A DNA stretch of 64,000 nt from Ancylobacter moscoviensis (lineage in GTDB: Bacteria > Pseudomonadota > Alphaproteobacteria > Rhizobiales > Xanthobacteraceae): positions 124,001-188,000 of the forward strand of contig NZ_VMBP01000004.1 in NCBI RefSeq assembly GCF_007559435.1. Reading direction: 5' to 3'. Shown here one piece after another: positions 49,407 through 59,964 of this stretch. Numbering within the stretch: the stretch's first letter is position 1; each line of letters begins with the position of its first letter. The notes under the pieces are model-generated. The model was not told the origin of the DNA and did not search any database. It saw only the letters and a program-made list of their open reading frames with translations. The translations under genes and the position numbers were made by a program.

Positions 49407-49440
49407 CACGGCCGGCCCGGAATTCCTCCGGCCGGCCGTG
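49407..49440 (+). other. Strong hairpin in the rpsB-tsf gap
   Basis: Perfect 11-bp stem CACGGCCGGCC / GGCCGGCCGTG (49407-49417 and 49430-49440) around a 12-base loop, not followed by a T tract. It may be an attenuator, RNA-processing site or stabiliser setting the S2 to EF-Ts ratio. Confidence 0.55.
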
Positions 49441-49476
49441 TCGTCGATTGATACAGAGATCGTTGAGGAACGGAAC

Positions 49477-50400
49477 ATGGCCAACATCACCGCGGGCATG
49501 GTGAAGGAGCTGCGCGACAAGACCGGCGCCGGCATGATGGACTGCAAGGCCGCGCTGAACGAGGTCGAGGGTGACATCGAGGCCGCCATCGACTGGCTGC
49601 GCAAGAAGGGCCTTGCCAAGGCCGCCAAGAAGGCCGGCCGCGTCGCGGCCGAGGGTCTGATCGGCGCCGCCGTCGACGGCGGCAAGGGCGTCGTCGTCGA
49701 GGTGAACTCCGAGACCGACTTCGTGGCCCGCAACGAGCAGTTCCAGCAGCTGGTGCGCGGCATTGCCACCGTCGCGCTGACCGCTGGCGCCGATATCGAG
49801 GCGATCAAGGCCTCGACCTTCCCGGGCGGCGGCAAGGTCGAGGAGGTCCTCTCCTCCGCGGTTGCCACCATCGGCGAGCACATGACGCTGCGCCGCGCTG
49901 CCGCGCTCGAAGTCTCGCCGGGCGTCGTCGGCTCCTATGTCCACGGCTCGGTGGGCGAGGGCCTCGGCAAGATCGGCGTGCTGGTCGCGCTCGAATCCGC
50001 CGGCAAGCCGGATGAGCTGGCCGCCCTCGGTCGCCAGATCGCCATGCACGTCGCCGCCGCCAACCCGCAGGCGCTCGACGCCGCCGGCATCGACCCTGAG
50101 GTCGTCGCCCGCGAGCGTGGCGTGCTGTTTGAGAAGGCCAAGGCCTCCGGCAAGCCGGACAACGTGGTCGAGAAGATCGTCGAAAGCGGCCTGAAGACCT
50201 TCTACAAGGAAGTCACGCTGCTTGAGCAGCCCTTCATCCACGAGCCGTCCAAGACGGTCGCCCAGGCGGTGAAGGAGAGCGAGGGCAAGGTCGGCGCGCC
50301 GATCAAGCTCGTTGCTTTCGTGCGCTTTGGCCTCGGTGAGGGCGTCGAGAAGCAGGAGAGCGACTTCGCCGCCGAAGTCGCCGCCGCGGCCGGCGTTTGA
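49477..50400 (+). CDS. tsf: Elongation factor Ts
   Basis: A 307-residue nucleotide exchange factor for EF-Tu. The signature '[19 protein letters not shown]' near residue 9 and 'SETDFVARN' near residue 75 are conserved. ATG 49477 follows TTGAGGAACG; the frame is open from 49399 but without support. Cotranscribed with rpsB and followed by a terminator. Confidence 0.97.
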   Translation: MANITAGMVKELRDKTGAGMMDCKAALNEVEGDIEAAIDWLRKKGLAKAAKKAGRVAAEGLIGAAVDGGKGVVVEVNSETDFVARNEQFQQLVRGIATVALTAGADIEAIKASTFPGGGKVEEVLSSAVATIGEHMTLRRAAALEVSPGVVGSYVHGSVGEGLGKIGVLVALESAGKPDELAALGRQIAMHVAAANPQALDAAGIDPEVVARERGVLFEKAKASGKPDNVVEKIVESGLKTFYKEVTLLEQPFIHEPSKTVAQAVKESEGKVGAPIKLVAFVRFGLGEGVEKQESDFAAEVAAAAGV

Positions 50401-50423
50401 GACCTATCTTGCGTTGATAACGT

Positions 50424-50459
50424 CACGCCGGGCCGCCCAAGGGCTGTCCGGCGTGTTTT
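50424..50459 (+). terminator. Intrinsic terminator after tsf
   Basis: Stem CACGCCGG / CCGGCGTG (50424-50431 and 50448-50455) with a 16-base partly pairable loop, directly followed by TTTT. Separates rpsB-tsf from pyrH. Confidence 0.75.
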
Positions 50460-50503
50460 ACTGTGCGCGCCGCTCGCGAGTCGCGCCAAGCCAGAGGTGC
50501 CTC

Positions 50504-51238
50504 ATGTCGACCCCGCCAGACCGCAATGAACTCGCTTATGGGCGTGTCCTGGTGAAGGTTTCCGGCGAGGCGTTGATGGGGAGCGAGGCATTCGGCCTGC
50601 ACTGGCCGACCATCGAGGGCATCGCGCAGGATCTCGTCGAGGCCCATTCCACGGGCGCCGAGATCGCCGTGGTGGTGGGTGGCGGCAATATCCTGCGCGG
50701 CGCCAGCGTGGCGGGGCAGGGGCTCGATCGCGCCACCGCCGACCATATGGGCATGCTGGCCACCGTGATGAACGCGCTGGCACTGGAGAAGGCCGTCGAG
50801 CAGGCCGGCAGCCCGGCGCGCACGCTTTCCGCCATTCCCATGCCGACCATCTGCGAGCCCTATGCCCGCCAGACGGCTTCGCGCCACCTGTCGCGCGGGC
50901 GCATCGTGCTGCTGGCGGGCGGTACCGGAAATCCGTATTTCACGACTGATACCGGCGCCGTCTTGCGCGCCGCCGAGCTGGAATGCGACGCGGTGATGAA
51001 GGCGACCAATGTCGATGGCGTCTACACCGCCGATCCCAAGCGCGATCCCTCCGCGCGCCGCTACGACCGGCTTACCCACGACGAGGCGCTGGCAAAGGAT
51101 CTGAAGGTGATGGACGCCGCAGCCTTCGCCCTCGCGCGCGAGGCGAAGCTGCCGATCATCGTCTTTTCCATCCGCGAGCCCGGTGCGATCGCGGCGGCCA
51201 TTCGCGGCCAGGGGCGGGCGACGACGGTGGCGCCGTAG
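50504..51238 (+). CDS. pyrH: Uridylate kinase
   Basis: A 244-residue hexameric UMP kinase of the amino-acid kinase fold, phosphorylating UMP to UDP. Motifs are '[12 protein letters not shown]', '[11 protein letters not shown]', '[12 protein letters not shown]' and '[13 protein letters not shown]'. Start ATG 50504 after AGAGG; the frame is open upstream into tsf. Followed by frr. Confidence 0.96.
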   Translation: MSTPPDRNELAYGRVLVKVSGEALMGSEAFGLHWPTIEGIAQDLVEAHSTGAEIAVVVGGGNILRGASVAGQGLDRATADHMGMLATVMNALALEKAVEQAGSPARTLSAIPMPTICEPYARQTASRHLSRGRIVLLAGGTGNPYFTTDTGAVLRAAELECDAVMKATNVDGVYTADPKRDPSARRYDRLTHDEALAKDLKVMDAAAFALAREAKLPIIVFSIREPGAIAAAIRGQGRATTVAP

Positions 51239-51271
51239 CGCCCCCTCGAGATGCCGGGTGCCGCGTACCGC

Positions 51272-51300
51272 TTGCCACGCGCGCCGTTAGGTTGGATATA
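51272..51300 (+). promoter_or_regulatory. Possible promoter of frr
   Basis: TTGCCA (51272-51277), 17-base spacer, GATATA (51295-51300), about 57 bases before the frr start. The -10 match is weak. Confidence 0.3.
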
Positions 51301-51356
51301 GCCGCCAACCGGGAGCGGTCGGTCGCGTGCCGGACAGATAAGAGAAGAGGTTCGAC

Positions 51357-51920
51357 ATGAGCAGTGATCCGATCGACATCGCCGATCTGAAGCGGCGCAT
51401 GCAGGGCGCCATCGGGGTCCTGAAGCAGGAACTGTCGGGCCTGCGCACCGGCCGTGCGTCGGCCAGCCTTCTGGAGCCGATCCAGGTCGACGCCTATGGC
51501 AGCCACATGCCGCTCAACCAGGTCGCCTCGGTGAACGTACCCGAGCCGCGCCTGCTGTCGGTGCAGGTCTGGGATCGCGGCATGGTCGCGGCGGTCGAGA
51601 AGGCGATCCGTGAATCCAATCTCGGCCTCAACCCGCAGACCGAAGGCCAGGTGCTGCGCGTGCGCATTCCCGAGCTCACGCAGGAGCGCCGCCAGGAACT
51701 GGTCAAGGTTGCCCACAAATACGCCGAGGCGGCCCGCGTCTCGGTGCGCCATGTGCGCCGCGACGGCCTCGATTCGCTGAAGAAGGCGGAGAAGGACGGC
51801 GAGATGAGCTCGGACGATCTCGATCGTCTGGCCGATCAGGTGCAGAAGGCGACGGATCAGTCCATCACCGAGGTCGATCAGGTCCTGGCCGCCAAGGAAA
51901 AGGAAATCCTGGCGGTCTGA
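51357..51920 (+). CDS. frr: Ribosome recycling factor
   Basis: A 187-residue factor that splits post-termination ribosomes with EF-G. Conserved blocks are '[14 protein letters not shown]', '[13 protein letters not shown]', and '[14 protein letters not shown]' (by spacing), plus '[18 protein letters not shown]'. Start ATG after AGAGG. Confidence 0.97.
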   Translation: MSSDPIDIADLKRRMQGAIGVLKQELSGLRTGRASASLLEPIQVDAYGSHMPLNQVASVNVPEPRLLSVQVWDRGMVAAVEKAIRESNLGLNPQTEGQVLRVRIPELTQERRQELVKVAHKYAEAARVSVRHVRRDGLDSLKKAEKDGEMSSDDLDRLADQVQKATDQSITEVDQVLAAKEKEILAV

Positions 51921-51964
51921 CGTTCAGGTCCCGAGACGGGGGCCAGGTCCCGAAGGGGGGCTCC

Positions 51965-52747
51965 GTGAACCTTGCGAGGCTCGGCGTGCCGTCAGGGGCC
52001 GCCATCGAGACGGATACGCGGCAGGCGGCGACGGTCGGCGTGCCGCGTCACGTCGCGATCATCATGGACGGCAATGGCCGCTGGGCGAAGAGTCATGGCC
52101 TGCCCCGCTTCGAAGGTCATCGCCGGGGCGCCGAGGCGGTGCGGCGCAGCGTCACCGCTGCGCACGAGCTCGGAATCGAGGCGCTGACGCTCTACAGCTT
52201 CTCCAGTGAGAACTGGTCGCGTCCCGAGACGGAGATCGGCGAGCTGATGGGGCTGCTCAAGCGCTTCATCCGCTCCGACCTCCGGGACCTTCACGCCAAG
52301 AATGTGCGCCTGCGGATCATCGGGGAGGGGCACCCGACCGATTCCGAGGTGCAGGCGCTGCTCGACGAGGCGCAGGAACTGACCCACAGCAACACCGGGG
52401 TCAAGCTGACGGTCGCCTTCAACTACGGCTCGCGGAACGAGATCGCGCGTGCCGCGCAACAGCTGGCCCGACAGGTCGCCGACGGCGTGCTGCGCCCGGA
52501 GGACATTACTCCGGAGCGTTTCTCCGATGCGCTCGACACCGCCGGCCTGCCGCCGCTCGATCTGGTGATCCGCACCAGCGGTGAGCAGCGGCTGTCGAAT
52601 TTCCTGCTTTGGCAGGCCGCTTATGCCGAGCTGGTGTTCCTGCCCGTGTTCTGGCCGGATTTCGACCGGGACTGGATGGAGCGGGCGCTGGTCGAATATG
52701 GGCGGCGCGAGCGCCGCTTCGGCGGCGTCGAGGCGAGCGGAAGCTGA
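51965..52747 (+). CDS. uppS: Undecaprenyl diphosphate synthase
   Basis: A 260-residue cis-prenyltransferase making the C55 lipid carrier for peptidoglycan and LPS. The '[11 protein letters not shown]' P-loop holds catalytic D35; '[10 protein letters not shown]', 'FSSENWSRP' and '[18 protein letters not shown]' are conserved. The GTG at 51965, behind a G-rich GAAGGGGGG stretch, is the likely start; about 25 residues of extension precede the core. Confidence 0.95.
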   Translation: MNLARLGVPSGAAIETDTRQAATVGVPRHVAIIMDGNGRWAKSHGLPRFEGHRRGAEAVRRSVTAAHELGIEALTLYSFSSENWSRPETEIGELMGLLKRFIRSDLRDLHAKNVRLRIIGEGHPTDSEVQALLDEAQELTHSNTGVKLTVAFNYGSRNEIARAAQQLARQVADGVLRPEDITPERFSDALDTAGLPPLDLVIRTSGEQRLSNFLLWQAAYAELVFLPVFWPDFDRDWMERALVEYGRRERRFGGVEASGS

Positions 52748-52751
52748 GCCG

Positions 52752-53573
52752 TTGCGGATCGGGGCCGATTTCCTGCCGCGCGCCTGCTCGGCCCTCGTGC
52801 TGGCGCCGATCGTGCTGCTGGTCGCCGGCTGGGGCGGGTGGGCCTTCGGCATTCTCGCCACGCTCGCGGCCCTGATCATCCTCTGGGAATGGCTGCGCAT
52901 GATCGCGGCGAAGCCCAACACCGTTCTGCTCGCGATCGGCGGCGCGGCTCTCGTCGTGGCGATGCTGATGCTGGCCATCCGTCCGCCGCATATGGCCATG
53001 GCCATCGTCATTCTCGGCGCGGTCGCGACGGCGCTGGCCGCCCGTGGCGGGCGCGAGAAGCGGCTTTGGGCGCCGTTCGGCCTCGTCTATGCCGGGGCTC
53101 TGGCACTGCCGGCGGTGATCCTGCGGGGGGACGCCACCTTCGGGCTGATCAGCCTGATCTGGCTGCTGGCCGTCGTCTGGTCCACTGATATCGCCGCCTA
53201 TTTCTGCGGCCGCCTCATCGGCGGCCCGAAACTCTGGCCGCGGGTCAGCCCGAACAAGACATGGTCAGGCGCCATCGGCGGCACGCTCTTCGGCATGGTG
53301 GCGGGGATGGTGACGCTGTATGCCGCCGGCGTTCATTCAATCCTGCTCGCGGCGCCGGTGGCGCTTCTCGCCAGCGTGGCGAGCCAGGGGGGCGACCTGT
53401 TCGAATCGTCCATGAAGCGTCGCTTCGGCGTGAAGGATTCGAGCGCTCTGATTCCCGGCCATGGCGGGCTGATGGACCGGCTCGACGGCTTCATTGCCGC
53501 GGCGGCCCTCGCGCTGCTCATCGGCCTGCTGCGCGATCCCGACGCTCCGGCCCGCGGGCTGCTGCTATGGTGA
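52752..53573 (+). CDS. cdsA: Phosphatidate cytidylyltransferase
   Basis: A 273-residue polytopic enzyme forming CDP-diacylglycerol for phospholipid synthesis. The C-terminal family signature is complete: '[20 protein letters not shown]' followed by 'LMDRLDGF'. No ATG is suitably placed; TTG 52752, four bases after the uppS stop with GGAAG upstream, is chosen, giving the N-terminus (M)RIGADFLPR. dxr, which commonly follows cdsA in related genomes, is absent; rseP comes next. Confidence 0.92.
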   Translation: MRIGADFLPRACSALVLAPIVLLVAGWGGWAFGILATLAALIILWEWLRMIAAKPNTVLLAIGGAALVVAMLMLAIRPPHMAMAIVILGAVATALAARGGREKRLWAPFGLVYAGALALPAVILRGDATFGLISLIWLLAVVWSTDIAAYFCGRLIGGPKLWPRVSPNKTWSGAIGGTLFGMVAGMVTLYAAGVHSILLAAPVALLASVASQGGDLFESSMKRRFGVKDSSALIPGHGGLMDRLDGFIAAAALALLIGLLRDPDAPARGLLLW

Positions 53574-53719
53574 GCTGCCGCTTCCCGACACATGACTGCG
53601 ACGCTATCACCCGACCCCCGCTATCTTGCGCGAGCGCCTGCGCTTAGCCCAAGTTCGCCTTAAAGCCGCCCTATGGATCACGGGTCGCGCATCCGGCGCG
53701 CCTCTCTAGGAATTCGCTG

Positions 53720-54865
53720 ATGGAAATTCTCGCCTCGATGGGAGGCAATGCGAGCTGGCTTCTGGGCTATCTCGTGCCGTTCCTTTTCGTGCTCACGATC
53801 GTCGTCTTCTTCCATGAGCTGGGCCACTTCTGGGTGGCGCGGCGCGCGGGGGTGAAGGTGGTGGCCTTCTCCATCGGCTTCGGCCCGGAGATCGTCGGCT
53901 TCAACGACCGGCACGGTACGCGCTGGCGTCTTTCGGCGATTCCCCTCGGCGGCTACGTCAAGTTCCTGGGCGACGATAACGCGGCGAGCACGCCCGATCG
54001 CGGCGCGCTCGACAGCATGAGCGAGGAGGACCGCCGCGGCAGCTTCTTCCACAAGCCTGTCGGCGCCCGGGCCGCCATCGTCGCCGCCGGCCCCATCGCC
54101 AATTTCATCCTGGCCATCGTCATCTTCGCAGGGCTGTTCATGACGGTCGGCCGGCAGGTGACGACGCCGCAGGTCGATGCGGTGCAGGCGGGAAGCGCCG
54201 CCGAGCGGGCGGGTTTCCAGCCCAACGACCTGATTCTGACGATCGACGGCACGCCCATCGATTCTTTCGGTGATATGCAGCGCATCGTCAGCACCAAGGC
54301 CGACCAGAAGCTGGCGATCGAGGTGGAGCGCGGCGGCCAGCGTCTGACGCTGGAGGCCACGCCGGATCGCCGCGAGATCACCGACAGCTTCGGCAATGTC
54401 CAGCGCATCGGCGTGCTCGGCATCTCGCGCAACACGGCGGGCGGTCAGGTCAAGACGGAACGATTCGGTCCCGTCGAGGCCGTCGGCATGGCGACGAAGG
54501 AGGTGTGGTTCATCGTCGATCGCACCTTCAGCTATCTCGGCGGCGTGGTGACGGGGCGCGAATCCGCCGACCAGCTCGGCGGCCCGATCCGCATTGCCCA
54601 GGTCTCGGGGCAGGTCGCCACTTTCGGCTTCGCCGCGCTGCTGCAGCTCGCCGCCGTCCTGTCGGTCTCGATCGGACTTCTTAACCTCTTTCCGGTACCC
54701 CTCCTTGACGGGGGGCACCTGCTTTTCTACGCCATAGAAGCGCTGCGCGGACGTCCGCTCAGCGAGCGGGCGCAGGAGGTCGGATTCCGCATCGGTCTGG
54801 CGCTCGTCTTGATGCTGATGTTGTTTGCGACGTGGAACGATATTCTCAGTATATCAAAATCTTGA
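53720..54865 (+). CDS. rseP: RIP metalloprotease RseP
   Basis: A 381-residue site-2 protease that cleaves transmembrane segments such as anti-sigma factors and cleared signal peptides. The zinc motif is 'HELGH' at residues 32-36; the third ligand is in 'LFPVPLLDGGHLL' near residue 315. One PDZ domain ('VQAGSAAERAGFQPNDLI') lies in between. Four membrane helices. Upstream gap to cdsA is 146 bases, without a recognised promoter. Confidence 0.95.
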   Translation: MEILASMGGNASWLLGYLVPFLFVLTIVVFFHELGHFWVARRAGVKVVAFSIGFGPEIVGFNDRHGTRWRLSAIPLGGYVKFLGDDNAASTPDRGALDSMSEEDRRGSFFHKPVGARAAIVAAGPIANFILAIVIFAGLFMTVGRQVTTPQVDAVQAGSAAERAGFQPNDLILTIDGTPIDSFGDMQRIVSTKADQKLAIEVERGGQRLTLEATPDRREITDSFGNVQRIGVLGISRNTAGGQVKTERFGPVEAVGMATKEVWFIVDRTFSYLGGVVTGRESADQLGGPIRIAQVSGQVATFGFAALLQLAAVLSVSIGLLNLFPVPLLDGGHLLFYAIEALRGRPLSERAQEVGFRIGLALVLMLMLFATWNDILSISKS

Positions 54866-54874
54866 GCCGGATTC

Positions 54875-54904
54875 GGGCGGCGTTGCCGACAGGCCACGCC
54901 GCCC
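54875..54904 (+). other. Hairpin downstream of rseP
   Basis: Nine-bp stem GGGCGGCGT / ACGCCGCCC (54875-54883 and 54896-54904), 12-base loop, no T tract on the plus strand. Possibly a Rho-independent-like pause or mRNA stabiliser between rseP and bamA. Confidence 0.4.
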
Positions 54905-54934
54905 GGAAAAGGCGTTGATGACGGCCCGTTCGGT

Positions 54935-54962
54935 TTGCAGCTTCTAGAAAAGTCTGTATCAA
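54935..54962 (+). promoter_or_regulatory. Candidate promoter of bamA
   Basis: TTGCAG (54935-54940), 16-base spacer, TATCAA (54957-54962), about 90 bases before the bamA start in a locally AT-richer stretch. It would allow bamA expression independent of rseP. Confidence 0.5.
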
Positions 54963-55049
54963 CGGGATGCAGGGTGAGGATCGCCCGTTTGTGCGCCATG
55001 GTGCGTGCCGGCGGGCCGATCCCAGAACAACGGTAAGGTTGCGCACCAA

Positions 55050-57482
55050 ATGGCTCGTTTCCGGTTCGTGAGTAAAATGGCCTCGGTCGTCGGTGTTGTT
55101 GCGCTGATGGCTGTGGCGGGGGTCGCCGGATCCGCCGTCGTGCCGGGTGCCGCAATGGCGCAATCGGCCAGCTCCATCATCGTCGAGGGCAATCGCCGCG
55201 TCGATGCGGACACCATCCGTTCCTATTTCCAGTCCAAGCCCGGTGAGCCGCTTACCGCGTCCCGCATCGACGAGGGGCTGAAGTCGCTCTACGCGACCGG
55301 CCTGTTCTCCGACGTCAATATCAGCCATCGCGGCGGCCGCCTCGTCGTGTCTGTGTCCGAGAACGAGGTGATCAACCGCGTCGCCTTCGAGGGCAACAAG
55401 AAGGTCAAGGACGACCAGCTTTCGATGGAAGTGCAGTCGAAGGCGCGCAGCCCGCTGTCGCGGACCACGGTCCAGGCCGACACGCAGCGCATCATTGACG
55501 TCTATCATCGCGCCGGCCGGTATGATGTGCGGGTCGAGCCCAAGACCATCGAGCGTGGCCAGGGTCGCGTCGATCTCGTCTTTGAGATCAAGGAGGGCGA
55601 CAAGCTCGGCGTCGCGGAGATTCGCTTCGTCGGCAACAAGGCCTTTTCGGCCTACAAGCTCCGGGACGAGATCAGCACCACGGAGAGCAACTGGCTCTCC
55701 TGGCTGAAGAACACCGACATCTATGACGTCGATCGCATCAATACCGACCAGGAGCTGCTGCGCCGCTTCTACCTGAAGAACGGCTATGCGGATTTCCGCA
55801 TCGTGTCGGTGACGGCCGATCTCGACCGCGCGCGTGATGGCTTCATCGTCACCTATGTCGTCGAGGAAGGCCCGCAGTACCGGGTCGGTACCGTCGATGT
55901 CGTCTCCGGCGTGAAGGACGTCGATGCGTCCCGCCTTCGGTCGGCTCTGCGCGTGTCGCCCGGTCAGGTCTACAATGCCGAGCTGGTCGAGAAGTCGGTC
56001 GAGAACGCCACTATCGAAGTGTCGAAGAGCGGCTACGCCTTCGCGCAGGTTCGTCCGCGTGGCGACCGCAATGTCGAAAACCGCACCATCTCGCTGATCT
56101 TCTCGGTTGAGGAAGGCCCGCGCGTCTACATCGAGCGCATCGAGATCCGTGGCAACACCCGTACCCGCGACTGGGTCATCCGCCGCGAGTTCGATCTCGC
56201 CGAGGGCGACGCCTATAATCGCGTGCTGGTCGACCGTGCCGAGCGTCGCCTGCGCAACCTCGGCTACTTCAAGGACGTCAAGATCAGCAACGAGCCCGGC
56301 ACGGCGCCGGATCGCATCGTCCTGGTCGTGACCGTCGAGGATCAGCCGACGGGTGAGTTCTCGGTTTCGGGCGGTTATTCGAGCGCTGACGGCTTCATCG
56401 GCGAAGTGGCGATCTCGGAGAAGAACTTCCTCGGTCGCGGTCAGTATGTCCGTCTCGCCGGCCAGCTCGGTGAGAACGTGCAGGGCATCGACTTCAGCTT
56501 CACCGAGCCCTACTTCCTCGACTACCGCGTGGCGGCCGGCTTCGACCTCTTCTGGAAGGAGACCAGCGCGACCGACTACAGCCCGTACGACACGGAGACC
56601 GCGGGCGGCGTGCTGCGCGTGGCTCTGCCGCTCACCGACGAGCTGACCCTCGGCCTGCGCTACACGCTGTCGCAGAAGGAAATCACCATCGACTGGGCCG
56701 AGGAGTACCTGGACAACGTCTCCTGGGCGTTGCGTGAGGTGAACGGTGAGTCTGCGATCACCTCGTCGGTCGGCTATACGCTGACCTACAACATGCTCGA
56801 CAATAACCGCGAGCCGACAAACGGTTATCTGCTCGAGCTGAAGCAGGATCTGGCCGGTCTCGGCGGTGACGTGAACTTCATCCGTTCGACCTTCGACGCG
56901 CGGTGGTACCTGCCCGTCACCGGCGACTTCGTCCTGCTGCTGCGCGGTCAGGCCGGTAACATCTCGTCCTGGGGCGGCGAGGACCTGCGCATCCTCGACA
57001 ACTTCTTCAAGGGCCCGGATCTGGTTCGCGGCTTCGCCCCCAACGGCATCGGCCCGCGCGACCTTGCCTCCGGCTATTTCGGGCAGGACATGGATGCGCT
57101 CGGCGGTACGCTCTACTGGGGCACCACGGCCGAAATCCAGTTCCCGCTCTCCTTCCTGCCGAAGGACTTCGGCCTGAAGGCCGCGGTGTTTGCGGATGCT
57201 GGTTCGCTGTGGGACTATCAGGGCAACACGACCTTCCCGAATATTGAAGGCTGGAACCTGCCGGCGAATTATGTGAACTGCAGTGCCATCTCGGGCTCTA
57301 AGACCAAGGGCTACGCCAATGTCTGCGTGGCCGATAGCGACGAGATCCGCTCCTCGGTCGGCGTCAGCCTGATCTGGAGCTCGCCCTTCGGTCCGCTGCG
57401 CTTCGACTACGCCTGGGCGCTGACCAAGGAGTGGTACGACGACATCCAGGAGTTCCGCTTCAGCGGCGGTACGCGCTTCTGA
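55050..57482 (+). CDS. bamA: Outer membrane protein assembly factor BamA
   Basis: An 810-residue Omp85 protein, the core of the BAM complex inserting beta-barrels. Signal peptide ends around 'AMAQS' (about residue 37). Five POTRA domains follow ('IIVEGNRRVDADTIRSYF' is POTRA1), then a 16-stranded barrel with the 'DLVRGFAPNGIGPRD' loop (VRGF lid-lock motif) and a C-terminal beta-signal ending in Phe ('FRFSGGTRF'). ATG 55050 is chosen; 55077 (shorter signal peptide) is an alternative and the frame also opens at 55005. Confidence 0.96.
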   Translation: MARFRFVSKMASVVGVVALMAVAGVAGSAVVPGAAMAQSASSIIVEGNRRVDADTIRSYFQSKPGEPLTASRIDEGLKSLYATGLFSDVNISHRGGRLVVSVSENEVINRVAFEGNKKVKDDQLSMEVQSKARSPLSRTTVQADTQRIIDVYHRAGRYDVRVEPKTIERGQGRVDLVFEIKEGDKLGVAEIRFVGNKAFSAYKLRDEISTTESNWLSWLKNTDIYDVDRINTDQELLRRFYLKNGYADFRIVSVTADLDRARDGFIVTYVVEEGPQYRVGTVDVVSGVKDVDASRLRSALRVSPGQVYNAELVEKSVENATIEVSKSGYAFAQVRPRGDRNVENRTISLIFSVEEGPRVYIERIEIRGNTRTRDWVIRREFDLAEGDAYNRVLVDRAERRLRNLGYFKDVKISNEPGTAPDRIVLVVTVEDQPTGEFSVSGGYSSADGFIGEVAISEKNFLGRGQYVRLAGQLGENVQGIDFSFTEPYFLDYRVAAGFDLFWKETSATDYSPYDTETAGGVLRVALPLTDELTLGLRYTLSQKEITIDWAEEYLDNVSWALREVNGESAITSSVGYTLTYNMLDNNREPTNGYLLELKQDLAGLGGDVNFIRSTFDARWYLPVTGDFVLLLRGQAGNISSWGGEDLRILDNFFKGPDLVRGFAPNGIGPRDLASGYFGQDMDALGGTLYWGTTAEIQFPLSFLPKDFGLKAAVFADAGSLWDYQGNTTFPNIEGWNLPANYVNCSAISGSKTKGYANVCVADSDEIRSSVGVSLIWSSPFGPLRFDYAWALTKEWYDDIQEFRFSGGTRF

Positions 57483-57510
57483 TAAGCTGCCTCACGTCAT
57501 GGTCTGCACG

Positions 57511-57543
57511 GCGGTCCGGTCACCCGGACCGCTTGTGCGTTTT
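57511..57543 (+). terminator. Intrinsic terminator or attenuator after bamA
   Basis: Perfect stem GCGGTCCGG / CCGGACCGC (57511-57519 and 57524-57532), four-base loop, followed seven bases later by TTTT. Likely lowers read-through from bamA into the lpx genes. Confidence 0.6.
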
Positions 57544-57572
57544 GCAAACAGGTTGACGGCCGGCAGGCGGCG

Positions 57573-58640
57573 ATGAGCGATCCTTTCTTCCATCCGGCGC
57601 CGACGCCGCTCACCCTCGACGAGGTCTGCCAGCTCGTCGGGGCGACAGCAGGCGAGGGCGTTGATCTCTCCCGGCGGATCGCCAATGTGGCGTCGCTGGA
57701 GGAAGCCGGAGTCTCGGACCTCGCCTTCATGGACGGGGCGCGCCATGTCGCGGAGCTCACACGCACCCGCGCCGGCGCCTGCTTCATTACCGAGCGCTTT
57801 GCCTCTCATGTCCCGGCCGGCACAGTGGCGTTGCGCGTCGCCAGGCCCTATGCGGCTTTCGTCGCCGTGGCCCGCCATCTCCACGAGCCGAGCCTGCGGC
57901 CGGGATCGGCCTTCGGCCAGGCCGGTGTCGCGGCCGGCGCGATGGTGCATCCGCAGGCCCGGCTGGAAGCCGACGTCACGGTCGATCCCGGCGCTGTGGT
58001 GGGGCCGGGCGCGGAGATCGGGGCGGGGAGTGTCATCGCCTCCGGCGCGGTCGTGGGCCCCGGCGTGCGCATCGGCCGGAACTGTTCCATCGGCGCCGGG
58101 GTAAGCCTGCAGCACGCGCTGCTGGGCGACCGGGTGATCGTGCATCCGGGCGCCCGCATCGGGCAGGACGGATTCGGCTATCTCGGCAGCGCCAAGGGCC
58201 ATGCCAAGGTGCCGCAGATCGGGCGCGTCGTCCTGCAGGACGACGTGGAGATCGGCGCCGGCACGGCGATCGACCGTGGCGGGCTGCGCGACACGGTGAT
58301 CGGCGAAGGCACCAAGATCGACAATCTCGTCCAGATCGCGCACAACGTCGTCATCGGGCGCCATTGCGTCATCGTCTCCCAGACCGGCATCGCCGGTAGC
58401 GCGACGCTCGGCGATTTCGTCATGCTGGGCGGACAGGTCGGCGTGATCGGTCATATCAGGATCGGCGACGGTGCCCGCATCGCGGCGTCGAGCAATGTGA
58501 AGGATGACGTGCCGCCGGGCGTGGAATGGGGTGGTTCGCCTGCCAAGCCCATGCGCGAGTGGTTCCGCGAGGTCATGGCCGTTCAGCGCCTGGCGCGCGG
58601 CGACCGGCCGGCCGCCGGCGGCCGACAGGAGGGGCAGTGA
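57573..58640 (+). CDS. lpxD: UDP-3-O-(3-hydroxyacyl)glucosamine N-acyltransferase
   Basis: A 355-residue left-handed beta-helix acyltransferase, third step of lipid A synthesis. After an N-terminal uridine-binding domain, hexapeptide repeats run from about residue 110 ('[20 protein letters not shown]'); the catalytic His is in '[13 protein letters not shown]'. The stop overlaps the fabZ GTG start. Confidence 0.96.
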   Translation: MSDPFFHPAPTPLTLDEVCQLVGATAGEGVDLSRRIANVASLEEAGVSDLAFMDGARHVAELTRTRAGACFITERFASHVPAGTVALRVARPYAAFVAVARHLHEPSLRPGSAFGQAGVAAGAMVHPQARLEADVTVDPGAVVGPGAEIGAGSVIASGAVVGPGVRIGRNCSIGAGVSLQHALLGDRVIVHPGARIGQDGFGYLGSAKGHAKVPQIGRVVLQDDVEIGAGTAIDRGGLRDTVIGEGTKIDNLVQIAHNVVIGRHCVIVSQTGIAGSATLGDFVMLGGQVGVIGHIRIGDGARIAASSNVKDDVPPGVEWGGSPAKPMREWFREVMAVQRLARGDRPAAGGRQEGQ

Positions 58641-59134
58641 AGGGAATGGACGTGCAGGCTGAAGCCACGAAGGAAACCGCCGCGCTCGGATCCGCCGACA
58701 TACTGCGTATTCTGGCGGCGTTGCCGCATCGCTACCCCTTCCTCATGGTCGACAAGATCGTCGGCATCGAGGGGGACAAGAAGGCGATCGGCATCAAGAA
58801 CGTTTCGGCCAACGAGCCGCATTTCCAGGGGCATTTCCCGGAGAACCCGGTGATGCCGGGCGTGCTCATCCTCGAAGGCATGGCGCAGACGGCGGGAACG
58901 ATCTGTCTGCTGGAGCGGCAGGAAGACGGGCCGCCGTCTCTCGTCTATTTCATGACCATCGACAAGGCGAAGTTCCGCCGTCCGGTCGTTCCGGGCGATG
59001 TGCTGGAGTACCACATGACGCAGATGACGAAGCGCCGCAACATGTGGTGGTTCCGCGGCGAAGCGAAGGTCGACGGCCAGATCGTGGCCGAGGCCGAGGT
59101 TGGCGCCATGATCGCCCGCGGGGCAGCGAAATGA
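58637..59134 (+). CDS. fabZ: 3-hydroxyacyl-[acyl-carrier-protein] dehydratase FabZ
   Basis: A 165-residue hot-dog enzyme of fatty-acid elongation, supplying the pathway that competes with LpxA/LpxD for 3-hydroxyacyl-ACP. The active-site His is in '[13 protein letters not shown]' and the Glu in '[14 protein letters not shown]'. GTG 58637, overlapping the lpxD stop (GTGA) and following AGGAGGGG, is chosen; ATG 58646 is an alternative. Confidence 0.94.
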   Translation: MKGMDVQAEATKETAALGSADILRILAALPHRYPFLMVDKIVGIEGDKKAIGIKNVSANEPHFQGHFPENPVMPGVLILEGMAQTAGTICLLERQEDGPPSLVYFMTIDKAKFRRPVVPGDVLEYHMTQMTKRRNMWWFRGEAKVDGQIVAEAEVGAMIARGAAK

Positions 59135-59964
59135 CGTCATCCTCCGTTCGGATCGACCCGACGGCCCGCGTCGAGGATGGCGCGACGCTTGGCGAGGGCG
59201 TCGAGATCGGCCCGTTCTGCACGGTCGGCGCGCATGTCGTGCTCGGGGCCGGCGTGCGGCTGATTTCGCATGTCGCCGTGGCCGGCCGCACCACCATCGG
59301 CGAAGGAACGGTCGTCTATCCGTTCGCCTCGCTCGGCTTTCCCCCGCAGTCCTATCATTACAAGGGCGAGCCGAGCCGCCTCAGCATCGGCCGCAACTGC
59401 GTGATCCGCGAACATGTGACGATGAATATCGGCACCGAGGGCGGCCATATGGAGACGGTGGTCGGCGAGGGCGGCATGTTCATGGTCGGCAGCCATATCG
59501 CGCATGACTGCGTGGTGGGCGCCCGTGCCGTGTTCGCCAACAACGCGACGCTTGCCGGCCACGTGACGGTCGGCGAGAACGTCTTCATCGGCGGCCTTTC
59601 CGCCGTGCACCAGTTCGTACGGATCGGCGACCAGTGCATCGTGGGCGGCATGTGCGGCCTTCGCCATGACCTCATCCCCTTCGGGGCGATGGTGGAGGGG
59701 CGCCCGGGGCTGGGCGGGCTCAACATCATCGGGCTGAAGCGGCGCGGCTTTACGCGCCCGCAGATCCATGCGCTCCGCGCCGCCTATCGCGAGCTGTTCT
59801 ATAGCGGGGGCACGCTGGCCGAGCGCACGGATCGCGTGGCGGAGCATTTTGCCGACGAAGCCCATGTGATGCACGTCGTCGACTTCGTCCGCAGCGCCGG
59901 CAAGCGGCGCCTGACCGTGCCCATCGACGCGGCCGACCATGTCGTCGAGCCTGAAGCGGCCTGA
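59131..59964 (+). CDS. lpxA: Acyl-ACP--UDP-N-acetylglucosamine O-acyltransferase
   Basis: A 277-residue left-handed beta-helix enzyme, first step of lipid A synthesis. Hexapeptide repeats start at '[20 protein letters not shown]'; the catalytic His is in '[14 protein letters not shown]'. C-terminal helical domain with '[12 protein letters not shown]'. Overlaps fabZ by ATGA and lpxI by 26 bases. Confidence 0.97.
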   Translation: MTSSSVRIDPTARVEDGATLGEGVEIGPFCTVGAHVVLGAGVRLISHVAVAGRTTIGEGTVVYPFASLGFPPQSYHYKGEPSRLSIGRNCVIREHVTMNIGTEGGHMETVVGEGGMFMVGSHIAHDCVVGARAVFANNATLAGHVTVGENVFIGGLSAVHQFVRIGDQCIVGGMCGLRHDLIPFGAMVEGRPGLGGLNIIGLKRRGFTRPQIHALRAAYRELFYSGGTLAERTDRVAEHFADEAHVMHVVDFVRSAGKRRLTVPIDAADHVVEPEAA

